Below, piece after piece: positions 1 through 10,862 of a DNA stretch of 64,000 nt. Position numbers and translations under genes: made by a program. The first letter of the stretch is position 1. Every line of letters starts with the position of its first letter. The notes under the pieces were generated by a model. The model had not been told where the DNA came from, did not search any database, and saw only the letters and a program-made list of their open reading frames with translations. This DNA is from Luteimonas galliterrae (GTDB lineage: Bacteria > Pseudomonadota > Gammaproteobacteria > Xanthomonadales > Xanthomonadaceae), in the NCBI RefSeq assembly GCF_023374055.1, contig NZ_JAMBEP010000001.1:310001-374000 (forward strand), written 5' to 3'.

Positions 1-294
1 CCCGACATGGGCCTGCGCGCCGGCGACGACGGCCTGGACCTGGCGTTGAAGATCCTGCGCGATGCGCCGCTGCATCTGACCGACGAAGGCTTGCTGATCT
101 GCGAAGTGGGCGAGGCCGAGCGCGCGTTGACGAAGCTGTTGCCGGAGCTGCCGCTGGCCTGGGTGGAGTTCAAAGTAGGGCAGATGGGCGTATTCGTGGT
201 CGAGCGCCACGATCTGGTCACGCACAATGCGCGCATCCGCGAGTTGGCGGATGCGCGAGAGGCGAAGGCCGCTGCGACGGGAACGCTGTTTTGA
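1..294 (+). CDS. prmB: PrmB C-terminus: ribosomal protein L3 glutamine methyltransferase (partial)
   Basis: The frame is open from the window edge, so only the last ~97 residues are present. They read as the C-terminal part of a HemK/PrmB-type class I methyltransferase: the segment LKILRDAPLHLTDEGLLICE is the conserved strand after the NPPY motif, which itself lies off the window, and FVVERHDL is the typical last strand. PrmB N5-methylates a glutamine of ribosomal protein L3. It sits directly upstream of aroC, the usual order in gamma-proteobacteria, which favours PrmB over PrmC. The SAM-binding part cannot be inspected here. Confidence 0.8.
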   Translation, partial: PDMGLRAGDDGLDLALKILRDAPLHLTDEGLLICEVGEAERALTKLLPELPLAWVEFKVGQMGVFVVERHDLVTHNARIRELADAREAKAAATGTLF

Positions 295-321
295 CCGGCA
301 CCGCCTCGAATCTCTTGCTGT

Positions 322-492
322 CCCCCCCTTTGAAAAAGGGGGGCAGGGGGCATTTGCTCTCAGCTTTTTGTAGGAGCGGCTTTAGCCGCGAGCTCTTGCT
401 GTTGGCCAAGATCAAGAGCTCGCGGCTAAAGCCGCTCCTACAAAAGCGGAATCAAGGGCAAATCCCCCCTGCCCCCCTTTTTCAAAGGGGGG
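322..492. repeat. Nested composite inverted repeat (family A arms around a family B palindrome)
   Basis: The outer arms (about 322-360 and 455-492) are inverted copies built on CCCCCTTTGAAAAAGGGGG plus a G-run and ATTTGC. The inner arms (370-395 and 416-441) are GTAGGAGCGGCTTTAGCC and its complement. The whole can fold into one long hairpin ending 19 bases before the aroC start codon. Related elements recur at 2639-2787, 39203-39279 and 45734-45844. Confidence 0.9.
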
Positions 493-511
493 AACAGCGA
501 GGGCAGGCTGC

Positions 512-1621
512 GTGAATACCTTCGGCCACCTGTTCCGCGTCACCACGTTCGGCGAATCGCACGGTCCGGCGATCGGCTGCGTGATCGACGGCTGTCCGCC
601 GGGCATCGCCCTCGGGGCGGAAGAGTTCGCGCACGACCTCGCGCGCCGCGCCACCGGCAGGACCCGGCACACGTCGGCGCGGCACGAAGCCGACGAGCTC
701 GAAATCCTCAGCGGCGTGTACCAGGGCAAGACGACCGGCACGCCGATCGCACTGCTGATCCGCAACACGGATGCGCGCAGCAAGGATTACGCCAGGATCG
801 CCGAGCAGTTCCGGCCCGGCCACGCCGATTACGCCTATTGGCAGAAATACGGCACCCGCGATCCGCGCGGCGGCGGCCGCTCGTCCGCGCGCGAGACCAC
901 GATGCGCGTGGCCGCGGCTGTCATCGCCAAGAAATGGCTGGCGGAAAAATACGGCGTGCAGGTGCGCGGGCACCTGGCGCAGATCGGCGATGTGGTGCCT
1001 GCTTCGTTCGATTGGAACGCGGTGGAGGCCAACCCGTTCTTCTGGCCCGACGCATCGCAGGTCGCCGAACTCGAAAACTATATGGACGCGCTGCGCAAAT
1101 CCGGCGATTCGGTCGGCGCGCGAGTGACGGTGGTCGCCGACAACGTGCCGCCGGGCTGGGGCGAGCCGATCTACGGCAAGCTCGACGGCGAACTGGCCGC
1201 GGCGATGATGTCGATCAACGCGGTCAAGGGCGTCGAGATCGGCGATGGTTTCGCGTCGGTCACGCAGAAGGGCAGCGAGCACCGCGACGAAGCCACGCGC
1301 GAAGGCTTCCTGTCCAACCATGCCGGCGGCATCCTCGGCGGCATCAGTTCCGGCCAGCCGGTGGTGGTGTCGGTGGCGTTCAAGCCGACGTCCAGCCTGC
1401 GCTTGCCGGCCCGGGGCCTGGATGTGCGCGGCGAAGAAGTCGAGATCGTCACCACCGGCCGCCACGACCCCTGCGTCGGCATCCGCGCCACGCCGATCTG
1501 CGAGGCGATGCTGGCGCTGGTGCTGATGGACCAGGCGCTGCGCCATCGCGCGCAATGCGGGGACGTCGGCGACGTGACGCCGCGGATTCCCGGCGAAGCC
1601 CGAACGAAAGCGTCCAAATGA
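512..1621 (+). CDS. aroC: Chorismate synthase
   Basis: Converts 5-enolpyruvylshikimate-3-phosphate to chorismate using reduced FMN, the last common step of aromatic synthesis. The product is 369 residues, near the normal family length (~360). The N-terminus [17 protein letters not shown] carries the family signature GESHG, followed by [10 protein letters not shown]. The central [11 protein letters not shown] and the C-terminal [17 protein letters not shown] are FMN- and substrate-binding signatures. The GTG start lies just after a repeat element, so its leader is repeat-derived. The stop overlaps the next gene's ATG by 3 bases, implying coupled translation. Chorismate feeds the trp genes further on. 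Confidence 0.97.
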   Translation: MNTFGHLFRVTTFGESHGPAIGCVIDGCPPGIALGAEEFAHDLARRATGRTRHTSARHEADELEILSGVYQGKTTGTPIALLIRNTDARSKDYARIAEQFRPGHADYAYWQKYGTRDPRGGGRSSARETTMRVAAAVIAKKWLAEKYGVQVRGHLAQIGDVVPASFDWNAVEANPFFWPDASQVAELENYMDALRKSGDSVGARVTVVADNVPPGWGEPIYGKLDGELAAAMMSINAVKGVEIGDGFASVTQKGSEHRDEATREGFLSNHAGGILGGISSGQPVVVSVAFKPTSSLRLPARGLDVRGEEVEIVTTGRHDPCVGIRATPICEAMLALVLMDQALRHRAQCGDVGDVTPRIPGEARTKASK

Positions 1622-2616
1622 CGGCTGCGCGACCCCGTGTATGGGTTTCGCAGCCGCTGTTCGACGACATCGTCGCGCGGCTGGAAACCCATTTCGACGT
1701 CGACGCGACCCGCGAGGTCGCCGATCACGCGCCCGAGCGCATCGCCGAGGCGTTGCGCGAGGCCGACGGCGCGCTGGTGACGCTGAACGATCCGGTCGGC
1801 GCGGCGCAGGTGGCGGCGGCTTCGCGCTTGCGCGCGATCGCCAACGTCGGCGTCGGCTACAACAACCTGGAGGTCGCCGCGCTGCAGGCGCAGGGCATCG
1901 TCGTCACCAACACGCCCGATGTGTTGACCGAAACCACCGCCGATTTCGGTTTCGCGCTGATGATGGCCGCCGCGCGCCGCATCACCGAGGCCGAGCGCTG
2001 GCTGCGCGACGGGCAATGGCGCGGCTGGTCGTTCAAGAGCCTGCTCGGCGCCGACATCCACGGTTCGACGCTGGGCATCCTGGGCATGGGCCGGATCGGG
2101 CAGGGCATCGCCAAAAGGGCGGCGGGTTTCGGCATGCGCATGCTGTATCACAACCGCCATCGCTTGCCGGAAGAGGTCGAACGCGAATGCCGCGCGTCCT
2201 ATGTCGATTACGAAACGTTATTTGCGCAGGCCGATCATGCCGTGCTGGTATTGCCGTATTCCGCGCAGAACCGCCACCTGATCGACGCCGCCACGCTGGC
2301 CCGCATGAAACCCACCGCCACGCTGACCAACATCGCCCGCGGCGGCCTGATCGACGAAGCGGCCCTGGCCGATGCGCTCGCCGCCGGGCGGCTGGCCGCG
2401 GCCGGGCTGGATGTGTTCGAAGGCGAGCCGAACGTCGATCCGCGCCTGTTGGCGCTGGACAACGTGGTGCTGACGCCGCACATCGCCAGCGGAAGTTTGG
2501 CCACGCGGCGTGCGATGGTGTCGCTGGCGGTGGATAATCTGATCGCGGCGCTGGGCTTCGGGCCGGATGCGGGTAAGCCGCGCAACGCGATTCCCCACGC
2601 TGTTCTTCCTCGTTGA
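1618..2616 (+). CDS. D-2-hydroxyacid dehydrogenase (glyoxylate/hydroxypyruvate reductase type)
   Basis: NAD(P)H-dependent D-2-hydroxyacid dehydrogenase of 332 residues. The Rossmann motif [13 protein letters not shown] is clear. The catalytic triad is visible: Arg in [10 protein letters not shown], Glu in FEGEPNVD and His in [16 protein letters not shown] in the N-terminal half is typical of the GhrB/GyaR branch that reduces glyoxylate, hydroxypyruvate or 2-ketogluconate. The ATG at 1618 overlaps the aroC stop and gives the expected length; the frame stays open upstream only as a shadow of aroC. Exact substrate cannot be read from sequence. A palindromic repeat follows at once. Confidence 0.9.
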   Translation: MTAARPRVWVSQPLFDDIVARLETHFDVDATREVADHAPERIAEALREADGALVTLNDPVGAAQVAAASRLRAIANVGVGYNNLEVAALQAQGIVVTNTPDVLTETTADFGFALMMAAARRITEAERWLRDGQWRGWSFKSLLGADIHGSTLGILGMGRIGQGIAKRAAGFGMRMLYHNRHRLPEEVERECRASYVDYETLFAQADHAVLVLPYSAQNRHLIDAATLARMKPTATLTNIARGGLIDEAALADALAAGRLAAAGLDVFEGEPNVDPRLLALDNVVLTPHIASGSLATRRAMVSLAVDNLIAALGFGPDAGKPRNAIPHAVLPR

Positions 2617-2638
2617 AAAGAGGAATTAACAGCATTTG

Positions 2639-2787
2639 CTTTTCGTAGGAGCGGCTTTAGCCGCGAGCTCTTTCTACCGGGTCGCGCGAACGCGCGAGAA
2701 TGAGCTCGCGGCTAAAGCCGCTCCTACGAAGAGCAACGGCAAGGTCAAGAGCAAATCCCCCTGTGCCCCCCTTTTTCAAAGGGGGAG
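2639..2787. repeat. Composite inverted repeat with one outer arm lost
   Basis: The inner family B palindrome is intact (2645-2727, arms GTAGGAGCGGCTTTAGCC and its complement). The right outer family A arm (about 2745-2787, ending CCCCCTTTTTCAAAGGGGG) remains. On the left only the ATTTGC remnant at about 2634 survives. It ends 29 bases before asd. Confidence 0.85.
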
Positions 2788-2815
2788 AAAGCAAAAGCGA
2801 ACCTAGAGAGAGAAG

Positions 2816-3832
2816 ATGAGCAAGCAGTACAAGGTAGCGGTGGTCGGCGCCACCGGCGCAGTCGGCGAGGTGATGCTGTCGATCCTGGCCGAGCGCAAAT
2901 TCCCGGTCGGCGAGCTGGTCGCGCTGGCCAGTGCGCGTTCCGCCGGCGACACCGTCGTCTTCAACAACCGTGAAGTGGAAGTGCAGGATCTGGCCAAATT
3001 CGACCCGACCGGCGTCGACATCGCCCTGTTCTCCGCCGGCGGCTCGATCTCCAAGGAATACGCGCCCAAATTCGCCGCCGCCGGCGCCGTGGTCATCGAC
3101 AACAGTTCCGCCTTCCGTTACGACGACGACGTGCCGTTGGTGGTCAGCGAGGTGAATCCGGAGGCCGCCGCCACGCGCCCGCGCGGCATCATCGCCAATC
3201 CCAATTGCTCGACCATGCAGATGCTGGTGGCGCTGGCGCCGATCCATCGCGCGGTCGGCATCGAGCGCATCAACGTGGCGACCTACCAGTCGGTATCGGG
3301 CGCCGGCCGCTCGGCGCTGGAAGAGCTCGGCCGCCAGACCGGCGCGTTGCTGAACTTCCAGGGCATCGAACCGGAGCGATTCCCGGTGCAGATCGCCTTC
3401 AACGTGATCCCGCACATCGACGAGTTCATGGACAACGGCTTCACCAAGGAAGAAATGAAGCTGATCTGGGAAACCAAAAAGATCCTGGGCGACGACAGCA
3501 TCCTGGTGAACCCCACTGCGGTCCGCGTGCCGGTGTTCTACGGCCATTCCGAGGCGGTCAACATCGAGACCCGCGACAAGATCACTCCGGAAGAGGCGCG
3601 CAAGCTGCTGGAAGCCACGCCCGGCGTGGAAGTGGTCGACGAGCGCAAGCCCGGCGGCTACCCGACCCCGGTCACTCATGCCTCGGGCAACGACGCCGTC
3701 TACGTCGGCCGCATCCGCGACGACCTGTCGCATCCGCGCGGCCTGAACCTGTGGATCGTCTCCGACAACATCCGCAAGGGCGCTGCGCTGAACGCGGTTC
3801 AGATCGCCGAACTGGTGGCGGCTGGGCGTTGA
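2816..3832 (+). CDS. asd: Aspartate-semialdehyde dehydrogenase
   Basis: NADPH-dependent reduction of aspartyl phosphate to aspartate semialdehyde, the branch point to lysine, diaminopimelate, threonine and methionine. The product is 338 residues. The N-terminal Rossmann motif VVGATGAVGEVML, the catalytic cysteine in NPNCSTMQM and the C-terminal dimerisation domain with NAVQIAELV all fit the family. The ATG is preceded by a purine-rich GAGAGAGAAG Shine-Dalgarno. It is bracketed by a repeat upstream and fimV 61 bases downstream, so it is probably transcribed alone or with the hydroxyacid dehydrogenase. Confidence 0.96.
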   Translation: MSKQYKVAVVGATGAVGEVMLSILAERKFPVGELVALASARSAGDTVVFNNREVEVQDLAKFDPTGVDIALFSAGGSISKEYAPKFAAAGAVVIDNSSAFRYDDDVPLVVSEVNPEAAATRPRGIIANPNCSTMQMLVALAPIHRAVGIERINVATYQSVSGAGRSALEELGRQTGALLNFQGIEPERFPVQIAFNVIPHIDEFMDNGFTKEEMKLIWETKKILGDDSILVNPTAVRVPVFYGHSEAVNIETRDKITPEEARKLLEATPGVEVVDERKPGGYPTPVTHASGNDAVYVGRIRDDLSHPRGLNLWIVSDNIRKGAALNAVQIAELVAAGR

Positions 3833-3893
3833 CCGACGAGGGCCCTATAGTGTCGCCACGGTATAAGAACCGCAGGCAGCCGAGGGGGGTTGC

Positions 3894-5780
3894 GTGTCGA
3901 TGATGGCTAAACGGGCAATCCGGATCGCCTTGACCTTGCTGCTGGCGCTGGCCTGCGGGCAGGCGCTGGCGCTGGGGCTGGGCCAGATCCAGGTCAAGTC
4001 CAAGGCCGGCCAGCCGCTGTTGGCCGAAATCCCGATCGTTTCCAACGACCCGGCCGAGCTGGAGCAATTGCAGGCGCGCCTGGCCTCGCCGGAAACCTTC
4101 GCCCGCATCGGCCTGGAGCCGCCGCAGGGCGCCGTCGCGGACCTGCAGTTCGCCGTGGTCCGCGACAACAGCGGCGGTCTGGCCGTGCGCGTGACCAGCA
4201 CGCAGCCGATCACCCAGCCGATGCTGACCTTCCTGGTCGAGGTGGAGTGGGGCCAGGGCAAGCTGGTGCGCGAGTATTCCGCGCTGGTCGACCCGCCGCG
4301 CGATGCGCCTTCGCCCAGCGCGCCGATGATCGATGCGCCGCAAGCCGCGCTGGCCGACAGGGTGACGCGTCCGGCCGAAGCGCCGGCGGCCATCGATGCA
4401 TCGCCGACCGAATTGGGCCCCGAGCAGCAGGCCAAGCCTGCCGAGCCGGCAGCCGAAGCTCCGCCCCGAGCGGTCGCCGCAGAACCGAACGAGCCGCCGC
4501 CTTCCTCCGCAATCGGGGTCGCGCCGCCGCCCGCACCCATGCCTTCGCCCGATGAGGCCGCCGCTGCGGTCCCGCCGCCGCAAGACGGCGTGTTGGCGCC
4601 GGTGAAGGCCGGCCAGACCCTGTCCGAGATCGCGGTAGCGCTGAAACCCGCCGGCTATACGCTCGACCAGACCATGCTGGCCTTGCTGCGCACCAATCCG
4701 GATGCGTTCATCGGCAACGACATCAACAAGCTCAAGCAAGGCGCGGTGTTGCGCGCGCCCGGCGCGGACGAGATCGCGAGCCTCGGCGCGGCCGAGGCTG
4801 CGGTGATCGTCCGCGACCAGATCGAACAGTGGCGCCGGGCGCGGCAAGAGCGCGCGCAGGCGCGTGCGGCCAGCATCGCCGCGATGGCGGCCACCGGCGC
4901 GGCGGCCGAAACGACGAACGCGGCGGCGCCGAAATCGCCGGCCGTGGCCGGCGCAAGGCTTGAAATCATCCCGCCGGCCGCCGATGGCGCCGTGCAGGCA
5001 GGTACACGATCCGGCGCCAGCGCCGGAGGCGAGGGCGACATGCTGCGACAGCAACAGGAACTGCAAACGACCAAGGAAACCCTGGCGGCGCGCGACGCCG
5101 AGGTGCAGGAGCTCAAATCCCGCCTGGCCGACCTGGAGAAACTGCAGCAGCAACAGCAGCAGCTGATCGCGCTGAAGGACAGCGAGCTGGCGGCCGCGCA
5201 ACAGCGCCTGGCCCAATCCAACCAGGCGGCCGCCAAGCCGGCCTCGACCACGCAGGCCACGCCCAAAACGCCGGCCGATCAGGCGCAGGCCGACAGCGGC
5301 ACCGCGTTGTGGCTCGGCGGCGGTTTGCTGCTGGTGGTGGTCGGACTGCTCGGCTGGTGGCTGGCGCGCCGTGGCCGCCGCACGCCTGCGCCGAAATCGG
5401 CACGGCCGGTGACCGACAGCGCCGCGTTGGCGGCCAGCATGCCCAATGCGGAGGTCGCCGAACCGGCGCCGCCGGTGTCCTTTGCCAGCGTCCCGCCCGT
5501 GGTGGCCGAGCCCGCCTCGCGCGGCAACGGCGCCTCGCAGCCGCCGACGCGCTGGGCAGGCAACGCGTCGGCGCCGACCTGGCACGGCGGCGCCACCGGC
5601 AATTCCGCCAGCGGCAACGGTGAGCTGCGCATCGGCCACGAGCGCATCGAGCTGGCCCGCGCCTACATGGACTTGGGCGATCACGACACCGCGCGCGGCC
5701 TGCTGCAGGAGATCGTGCAGGTCGGCGACCCCGACGCACGCGCCGAAGCGGTGCGCATGCTGCAGGATCTGCCGCGATGA
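3894..5780 (+). CDS. fimV: FimV-like polar inner-membrane protein
   Basis: Peptidoglycan-associated pole-organising protein needed for type IV pili and twitching in relatives. Layout over 628 residues: signal peptide ending near ALALG (residues 1-25); the conserved FimV N-terminal domain ([20 protein letters not shown] onward); a Pro/Ala-rich linker (~140-235); a LysM-like peptidoglycan-binding segment [11 protein letters not shown]...[10 protein letters not shown] (~237-290); a Gln-rich coiled coil (~380-435); one transmembrane helix (~475-493); and a short C-terminal helical FimV motif around [21 protein letters not shown]. Shorter than the Pseudomonas protein (>900). GTG start; ATG codons 6 and 9 bases later are alternatives. 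truA follows 19 bases downstream. Confidence 0.9.
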   Translation: MSMMAKRAIRIALTLLLALACGQALALGLGQIQVKSKAGQPLLAEIPIVSNDPAELEQLQARLASPETFARIGLEPPQGAVADLQFAVVRDNSGGLAVRVTSTQPITQPMLTFLVEVEWGQGKLVREYSALVDPPRDAPSPSAPMIDAPQAALADRVTRPAEAPAAIDASPTELGPEQQAKPAEPAAEAPPRAVAAEPNEPPPSSAIGVAPPPAPMPSPDEAAAAVPPPQDGVLAPVKAGQTLSEIAVALKPAGYTLDQTMLALLRTNPDAFIGNDINKLKQGAVLRAPGADEIASLGAAEAAVIVRDQIEQWRRARQERAQARAASIAAMAATGAAAETTNAAAPKSPAVAGARLEIIPPAADGAVQAGTRSGASAGGEGDMLRQQQELQTTKETLAARDAEVQELKSRLADLEKLQQQQQQLIALKDSELAAAQQRLAQSNQAAAKPASTTQATPKTPADQAQADSGTALWLGGGLLLVVVGLLGWWLARRGRRTPAPKSARPVTDSAALAASMPNAEVAEPAPPVSFASVPPVVAEPASRGNGASQPPTRWAGNASAPTWHGGATGNSASGNGELRIGHERIELARAYMDLGDHDTARGLLQEIVQVGDPDARAEAVRMLQDLPR

Positions 5781-5799
5781 CGGGTCGCGGCCGGCGGCG

Positions 5800-6585
5800 G
5801 TGACGCGTTACGCGCTGGGCGTCGAATACGACGGCAGCGATTTCCTCGGCTGGCAGCGCCTCAGCAAACCCGGAGAGCAAGACCCCGGCAGCCTGCAGGC
5901 GGCGCTGGAAGAGGCGCTGTCTTTCGTGGCCGCGTCGCCCATCCAAACCGTCTGCGCCGGACGCACCGACGCCGGCGTGCACGCCGCCTGCCAGGTGGTC
6001 CATTTCGACAGCGACGTACCGCGCGAGCCGCGGGGCTGGATGCTCGGCGCCACCAGCCGTCTGCCGGCCGCAATTTGCGTGCGCTGGTGCCAAGCGGTGG
6101 CAGGCGACTTCCACGCGCGTTTTTCGGCGCGAGCGCGACGTTACCGCTACCGCTTGCTGAACCGCCCGGTCCGTCCGGCGCTGGAACGCCAGTACCTGGC
6201 CTGGGAGCGCCGGCCGCTGGATGCGGGCGCGATGCATCGCGCCGCGCAAGTCCTGCTCGGCGAGCAGGATTTTTCCGCGTTCCGCACCGTGCATTGCCAA
6301 GCCCCGCACGCGCGGCGCGACATGCAGGCCATAGAAGTGCGGCGCGAAGGCGAACAGGTCGTTTTCGAGCTGCAGGCGAATGCCTTCCTCCACCACATGG
6401 TCCGCAACATCGTCGGCAGCCTGCTCGAAGTCGGCGCGGGCGAGCGGCCGGAGCGCTGGATCGGCGACGTGTTGCAGGGCCGCGATCGCACCTTGGCCGG
6501 CCCCACGGCGCCGGCCGAGGGCCTGGTCTTCCTCGGCCCGCGCTATGGGGCAGAATGGCGCTTGCCCGCCGAGGTGACTTTGTGA
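5800..6585 (+). CDS. truA: tRNA pseudouridine(38-40) synthase TruA
   Basis: Isomerises uridines 38-40 in tRNA anticodon arms. The product is 261 residues from the GTG at 5800, which gives the standard N-terminus [18 protein letters not shown]. The catalytic Asp is in [28 protein letters not shown] is the conserved C-terminal motif. It lies between fimV and trpF, the common fimV-truA-trpF order. Its stop overlaps the trpF start by 4 bases. The frame extends far upstream but that part is a fimV shadow. Confidence 0.96.
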   Translation: MTRYALGVEYDGSDFLGWQRLSKPGEQDPGSLQAALEEALSFVAASPIQTVCAGRTDAGVHAACQVVHFDSDVPREPRGWMLGATSRLPAAICVRWCQAVAGDFHARFSARARRYRYRLLNRPVRPALERQYLAWERRPLDAGAMHRAAQVLLGEQDFSAFRTVHCQAPHARRDMQAIEVRREGEQVVFELQANAFLHHMVRNIVGSLLEVGAGERPERWIGDVLQGRDRTLAGPTAPAEGLVFLGPRYGAEWRLPAEVTL

Positions 6586-7209
6586 ACAAGCTCCTATTCC
6601 GCACCCGCATCAAGTTCTGCGGATTCACCCGCGCCGGCGACGTGCGCCTGGCGAGCGAGCTCGGCGTGGATGCGGTCGGCTTCATCTTTTCGCCCGACAG
6701 TCCGCGCCGCGTGCACCCTACCGAAGCGCGCGCCATGCGCAATGCCATGGCGCCGCTGGTCGATGCGGTGGCGCTGTTCCAGGACAACGACGTCGAAGAG
6801 ATCCGCGAAGTGATCAAGCAAGTGCGGCCGACCTTGCTGCAGTTCCACGGCGGCGAGGACGACGCTTTCTGCCGCGGCTTCGGCGTGCCCTATATGAAGG
6901 CGGTGGCGATGCAGGACGAAGCCGTCGATGCGCGCGCCTTGCACACCCGCTATCCGGGTGCGGCAGGCTTCCTGCTGGACAGCCATGCCCCGGGCATGGG
7001 CGGCGGCACCGGCCGCGTTTTCGACTGGTCCCGCATCCCGGCAGGCCTGAACAAGCCCTTCGTGGTGGCTGGCGGATTGCGGCCGGAAAACGTATTCGAT
7101 GCGGTCCTGGCCACTTTGCCCTGGGGCGTGGACGTGGCCTCCGGGATCGAAAGCGAGCCCGGGATCAAGGATGGCGATAAGATGCGACGTTTCGTCGAAG
7201 AAGTCAGAC

Positions 7210-8472
<1,263 letters not shown>

Positions 8473-8491
8473 CTTTCAAACGCAACCGGTT

Positions 8492-8582
8492 TTAGACACG
8501 GATCAGATCTGATCAACACGGATAAAGCCGGTCAATTCACATAGCGCTTTATCCGCATTTACCAGATTTTATCCGTGTCTAA
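8492..8582. repeat. Family D inverted repeat (TTAGACACGGAT / ATCCGTGTCTAA)
   Basis: Terminal inverted repeats TTAGACACGGATCAG and TTTATCCGTGTCTAA bound a ~90-base element with internal GATAAAG/CTTTATC pairing. A second copy lies at 36038-36121. It separates trpB from the DUF3144 gene. Confidence 0.85.
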
Positions 8583-8619
8583 AAAATAGACCGACCATTC
8601 ACTGCAACGGAGCACCAAG

Positions 8620-9021
8620 ATGAGCGAAGAGAATCAGACCCAGGCCCAGACCGAAGCCGGCCAGCAGCAACCGCCGCAGCTCGATCCGGCGTTCTTCACC
8701 TGCGTCAACGAGTACCTGGAGCTGACCAACAAGCAGTCCAAGGAGCAGGGCCTCAAGCGCATCAGCATGGCCAGCATGTACGCGGCCTCGCGCTTCAACG
8801 CCCACGTCTACCTGGCCAACGTCAGCGACCCGGCCGCCGAGCGCAAGGAATTCCTCGACTACATGACCCGCATGTACCGCCGGATGCTCAACGAGAATCT
8901 GGACGGCCTGGGCGCCGAGCGCGGCGTCAACGTCGGCGAATCCGAGCTGGCGGCCGAATACGCGGCCATGGGCGTCGGCAAGCCGCAGCCGGGCGTTTCG
9001 CCGCTTATCTCCGGCGAATGA
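8620..9021 (+). CDS. DUF3144 domain protein
   Basis: 133 residues, soluble, function unknown. After a Gln-rich disordered head (~1-22), the part FFTCVNEYLELTN...ISMASMYAASRFNAHVY...FLDYMTRMYRRMLNENLD matches my recollection of the DUF3144 pattern (alpha-helical, ends with the MLxENLD motif). Xanthomonads carry a gene like this between trpB and trpA. The stop overlaps the trpA ATG by 4 bases, so it is translated with trpA. No membrane segment or catalytic motif is visible; a role linked to tryptophan synthase is only suggested by position. Confidence 0.8.
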   Translation: MSEENQTQAQTEAGQQQPPQLDPAFFTCVNEYLELTNKQSKEQGLKRISMASMYAASRFNAHVYLANVSDPAAERKEFLDYMTRMYRRMLNENLDGLGAERGVNVGESELAAEYAAMGVGKPQPGVSPLISGE

Positions 9022-9812
9022 ACCGGCTGACGGCGCGTTTCGACGCGCTGCGCAAGGCCGGACGCAAGGCGCTGGTGCCGTTCGTCACCGCCGGCGATCC
9101 GTCGCTGCAGGCGACGGTACCGGTGCTGCACGCGCTGGTCGCCGCCGGCGCCGATGCGATCGAGCTCGGCGTGCCGTTCTCGGACCCGATGGCGGAAGGC
9201 CCCACCATCCAGCGCAGCTCCGAGCGTGCGCTGGCGCGTGGTGCCGGACTCGCATATGTGCTCGACTGCGCGCGCGCGTTCCGCGAACGCGACGCCGACA
9301 CGCCGCTGGTGTTGATGGGTTATCTGAATCCGATCGAGATCCGCGGTCATGCGCGTTTCGCCGAAGAAGCCGCTGCCGCCGGCGTCGATGGCCTGCTGCT
9401 GGTCGACCTGCCGCCGGAGGAAGCCGGCGAATGCCGCGCCGCGTTGGCGGCGCACGGCATCGCCCTGATCCTGCTCGCGTCGCCGACGACGATCGACGAG
9501 CGCCTGCACGCCTTGTGCGCCGACGCGCAGGGCTACCTGTACTACGTCAGCTTCGCCGGCGTCACCGGCGCCGACCGGCTCGACGTCGGCCTCGCCAGCG
9601 AGCGCCTGCAGCGGATCCGTGCGATGAGCGCGGCGCCGGTGCTGGCCGGCTTCGGCATCAAGGACGCGGCCAGCGCTGCGGCCATGGGCCGGGCCGCCGA
9701 TGGCGTGATCGTCGGCAGCGCATTGGTCGCCGCGCTGGCCGAAGCGGCCGACGCGCCTGAGGCCGCAGGCCGGTTCCTGGCGCCTTTGCGGGCCGCGCTG
9801 GACGAAATCTGA
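9018..9812 (+). CDS. trpA: Tryptophan synthase alpha subunit
   Basis: Cleaves indole-3-glycerol phosphate to indole, which passes to TrpB. The product is 264 residues, a TIM barrel. The catalytic Glu is in DAIELGVPFSDPMAEGP, the catalytic Asp in GLLLVDLPPEE, and the phosphate-binding YYVSFAGVTGA and GFGIKDA loops are present. The ATG overlaps the stop of the DUF3144 gene (ATGA). No trp attenuator or leader peptide was seen upstream of trpF or here. Confidence 0.97.
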   Translation: MNRLTARFDALRKAGRKALVPFVTAGDPSLQATVPVLHALVAAGADAIELGVPFSDPMAEGPTIQRSSERALARGAGLAYVLDCARAFRERDADTPLVLMGYLNPIEIRGHARFAEEAAAAGVDGLLLVDLPPEEAGECRAALAAHGIALILLASPTTIDERLHALCADAQGYLYYVSFAGVTGADRLDVGLASERLQRIRAMSAAPVLAGFGIKDAASAAAMGRAADGVIVGSALVAALAEAADAPEAAGRFLAPLRAALDEI

Positions 9813-9829
9813 CAGCCGTCCATGGGGGC

Positions 9830-9922
9830 GTAGGTCGGGGCAACGCCCCCGACGCACACCGCTTCGGAGACCCGCGTGCGTCGGGCACGTAGGCGAGCGT
9901 CGGGCACGTAGGCCCGACCTAC
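9830..9922. repeat. Family E inverted repeat (GTAGGTCGGG / CCCGACCTAC)
   Basis: Arms GTAGGTCGGG and CCCGACCTAC enclose two GCGTCGGGCACGTAGG units. A related element is at 35948-36021. It lies in the trpA-accD gap and may act as a transcript-end hairpin. Confidence 0.8.
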
Positions 9923-9967
9923 GGCAGGCCGGGGTTACACTGAGCGCATCTTTCCATCCCTGAACTT

Positions 9968-10855
9968 ATGAGCTGGTTGAAGAAATTGATGCCTTCCCGG
10001 ATACGCACCGATAGCGGCGCCGGCAGGAAACGCAGCGTCCCCGAGGGCCTGTGGGAAAAATGCGAACGCTGCGGCTCGGTCCTGTACCGGCCCGAGCTCG
10101 AAGAAAACCTGGAGGTCTGCCCGAAGTGCGGCTTCCACATGCCGATCCGCGCGCGCGCGCGATTGGCCGCATTCCTGGACGCGGGCACGGGCGAGGAGAT
10201 CGGCGTCGAACTCGGCCCGACCGACATCCTCAAGTTCAAGGACCAGAAGAAGTATTCCGACCGCATCAAGGCCGCGCAGAAAGCCACCGGCGAGCGCGAC
10301 GCGCTGATCGCGATGCAGGGCACGCTGAAGCTGCGCCCTATCGTCGCCAGCGCCTTCGATTTCGCCTACATGGGCGGGTCGATGGGCTCGGTGGTCGGCG
10401 AGCGCTTCGCGCTGGCCGCCGAACGCGCGCTGGAGATCGGCAGCCCGTACGTGAGCTTCTCCGCCAGCGGCGGCGCGCGCATGCAGGAAAGCCTGTTCTC
10501 GCTGATGCAGATGGCCAAGACTTCGGCCGCGCTCGGCCGGCTGCGCGCGGCGGGGTTGCCCTACATCTCGGTGATGACCCATCCCACCACCGGCGGCGTA
10601 TCGGCCTCGTTCGCGATGCTCGGCGACATCAACATGGCCGAGCCCGAAGCGTTGATCGGCTTCGCCGGCCCGCGCGTGATCGAGCAGACCGTGCGCGAGA
10701 CTTTGCCGGAAGGCTTCCAGCGCTCCGAATTCCTGCTCGACCACGGCGCGATCGACCAGATCTGCGACCGCCGCGAACTGCGCGAGCGCATCGCCCATCT
10801 GCTGGCGTTGCTGATGAAGCAGCCGCAGCCGCAAGACGACGTGGAGGCGGCGTGA
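9968..10855 (+). CDS. accD: Acetyl-CoA carboxylase carboxyltransferase beta subunit
   Basis: Transfers CO2 from carboxybiotin to acetyl-CoA, the committed step of fatty acid synthesis, together with AccA. The product is 295 residues. The N-terminal four-cysteine zinc ribbon is complete (CERC at ~34-37 and CPKC at ~53-56). The carboxyltransferase core shows [26 protein letters not shown] and [16 protein letters not shown]. The trpA-accD neighbourhood is conserved in gamma-proteobacteria. Confidence 0.96.
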   Translation: MSWLKKLMPSRIRTDSGAGRKRSVPEGLWEKCERCGSVLYRPELEENLEVCPKCGFHMPIRARARLAAFLDAGTGEEIGVELGPTDILKFKDQKKYSDRIKAAQKATGERDALIAMQGTLKLRPIVASAFDFAYMGGSMGSVVGERFALAAERALEIGSPYVSFSASGGARMQESLFSLMQMAKTSAALGRLRAAGLPYISVMTHPTTGGVSASFAMLGDINMAEPEALIGFAGPRVIEQTVRETLPEGFQRSEFLLDHGAIDQICDRRELRERIAHLLALLMKQPQPQDDVEAA

Positions 10856-10862
10856 GGAGGGC

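Noticed and set aside
322-492. CRISPR-like repeats
   Set aside because: The repeats are inverted palindromes without regular spacers or cas genes; no CRISPR array was found in the window.
838-1617. N-terminal extension of the D-2-hydroxyacid dehydrogenase frame through aroC
   Set aside because: It is a shadow of aroC in another frame; the ATG at 1618 overlaps the aroC stop and gives the normal family N-terminus.
3829-3851. TTGACC ... TATAGT as a fimV promoter
   Set aside because: The spacer is only 11 bases, too short for sigma-70.
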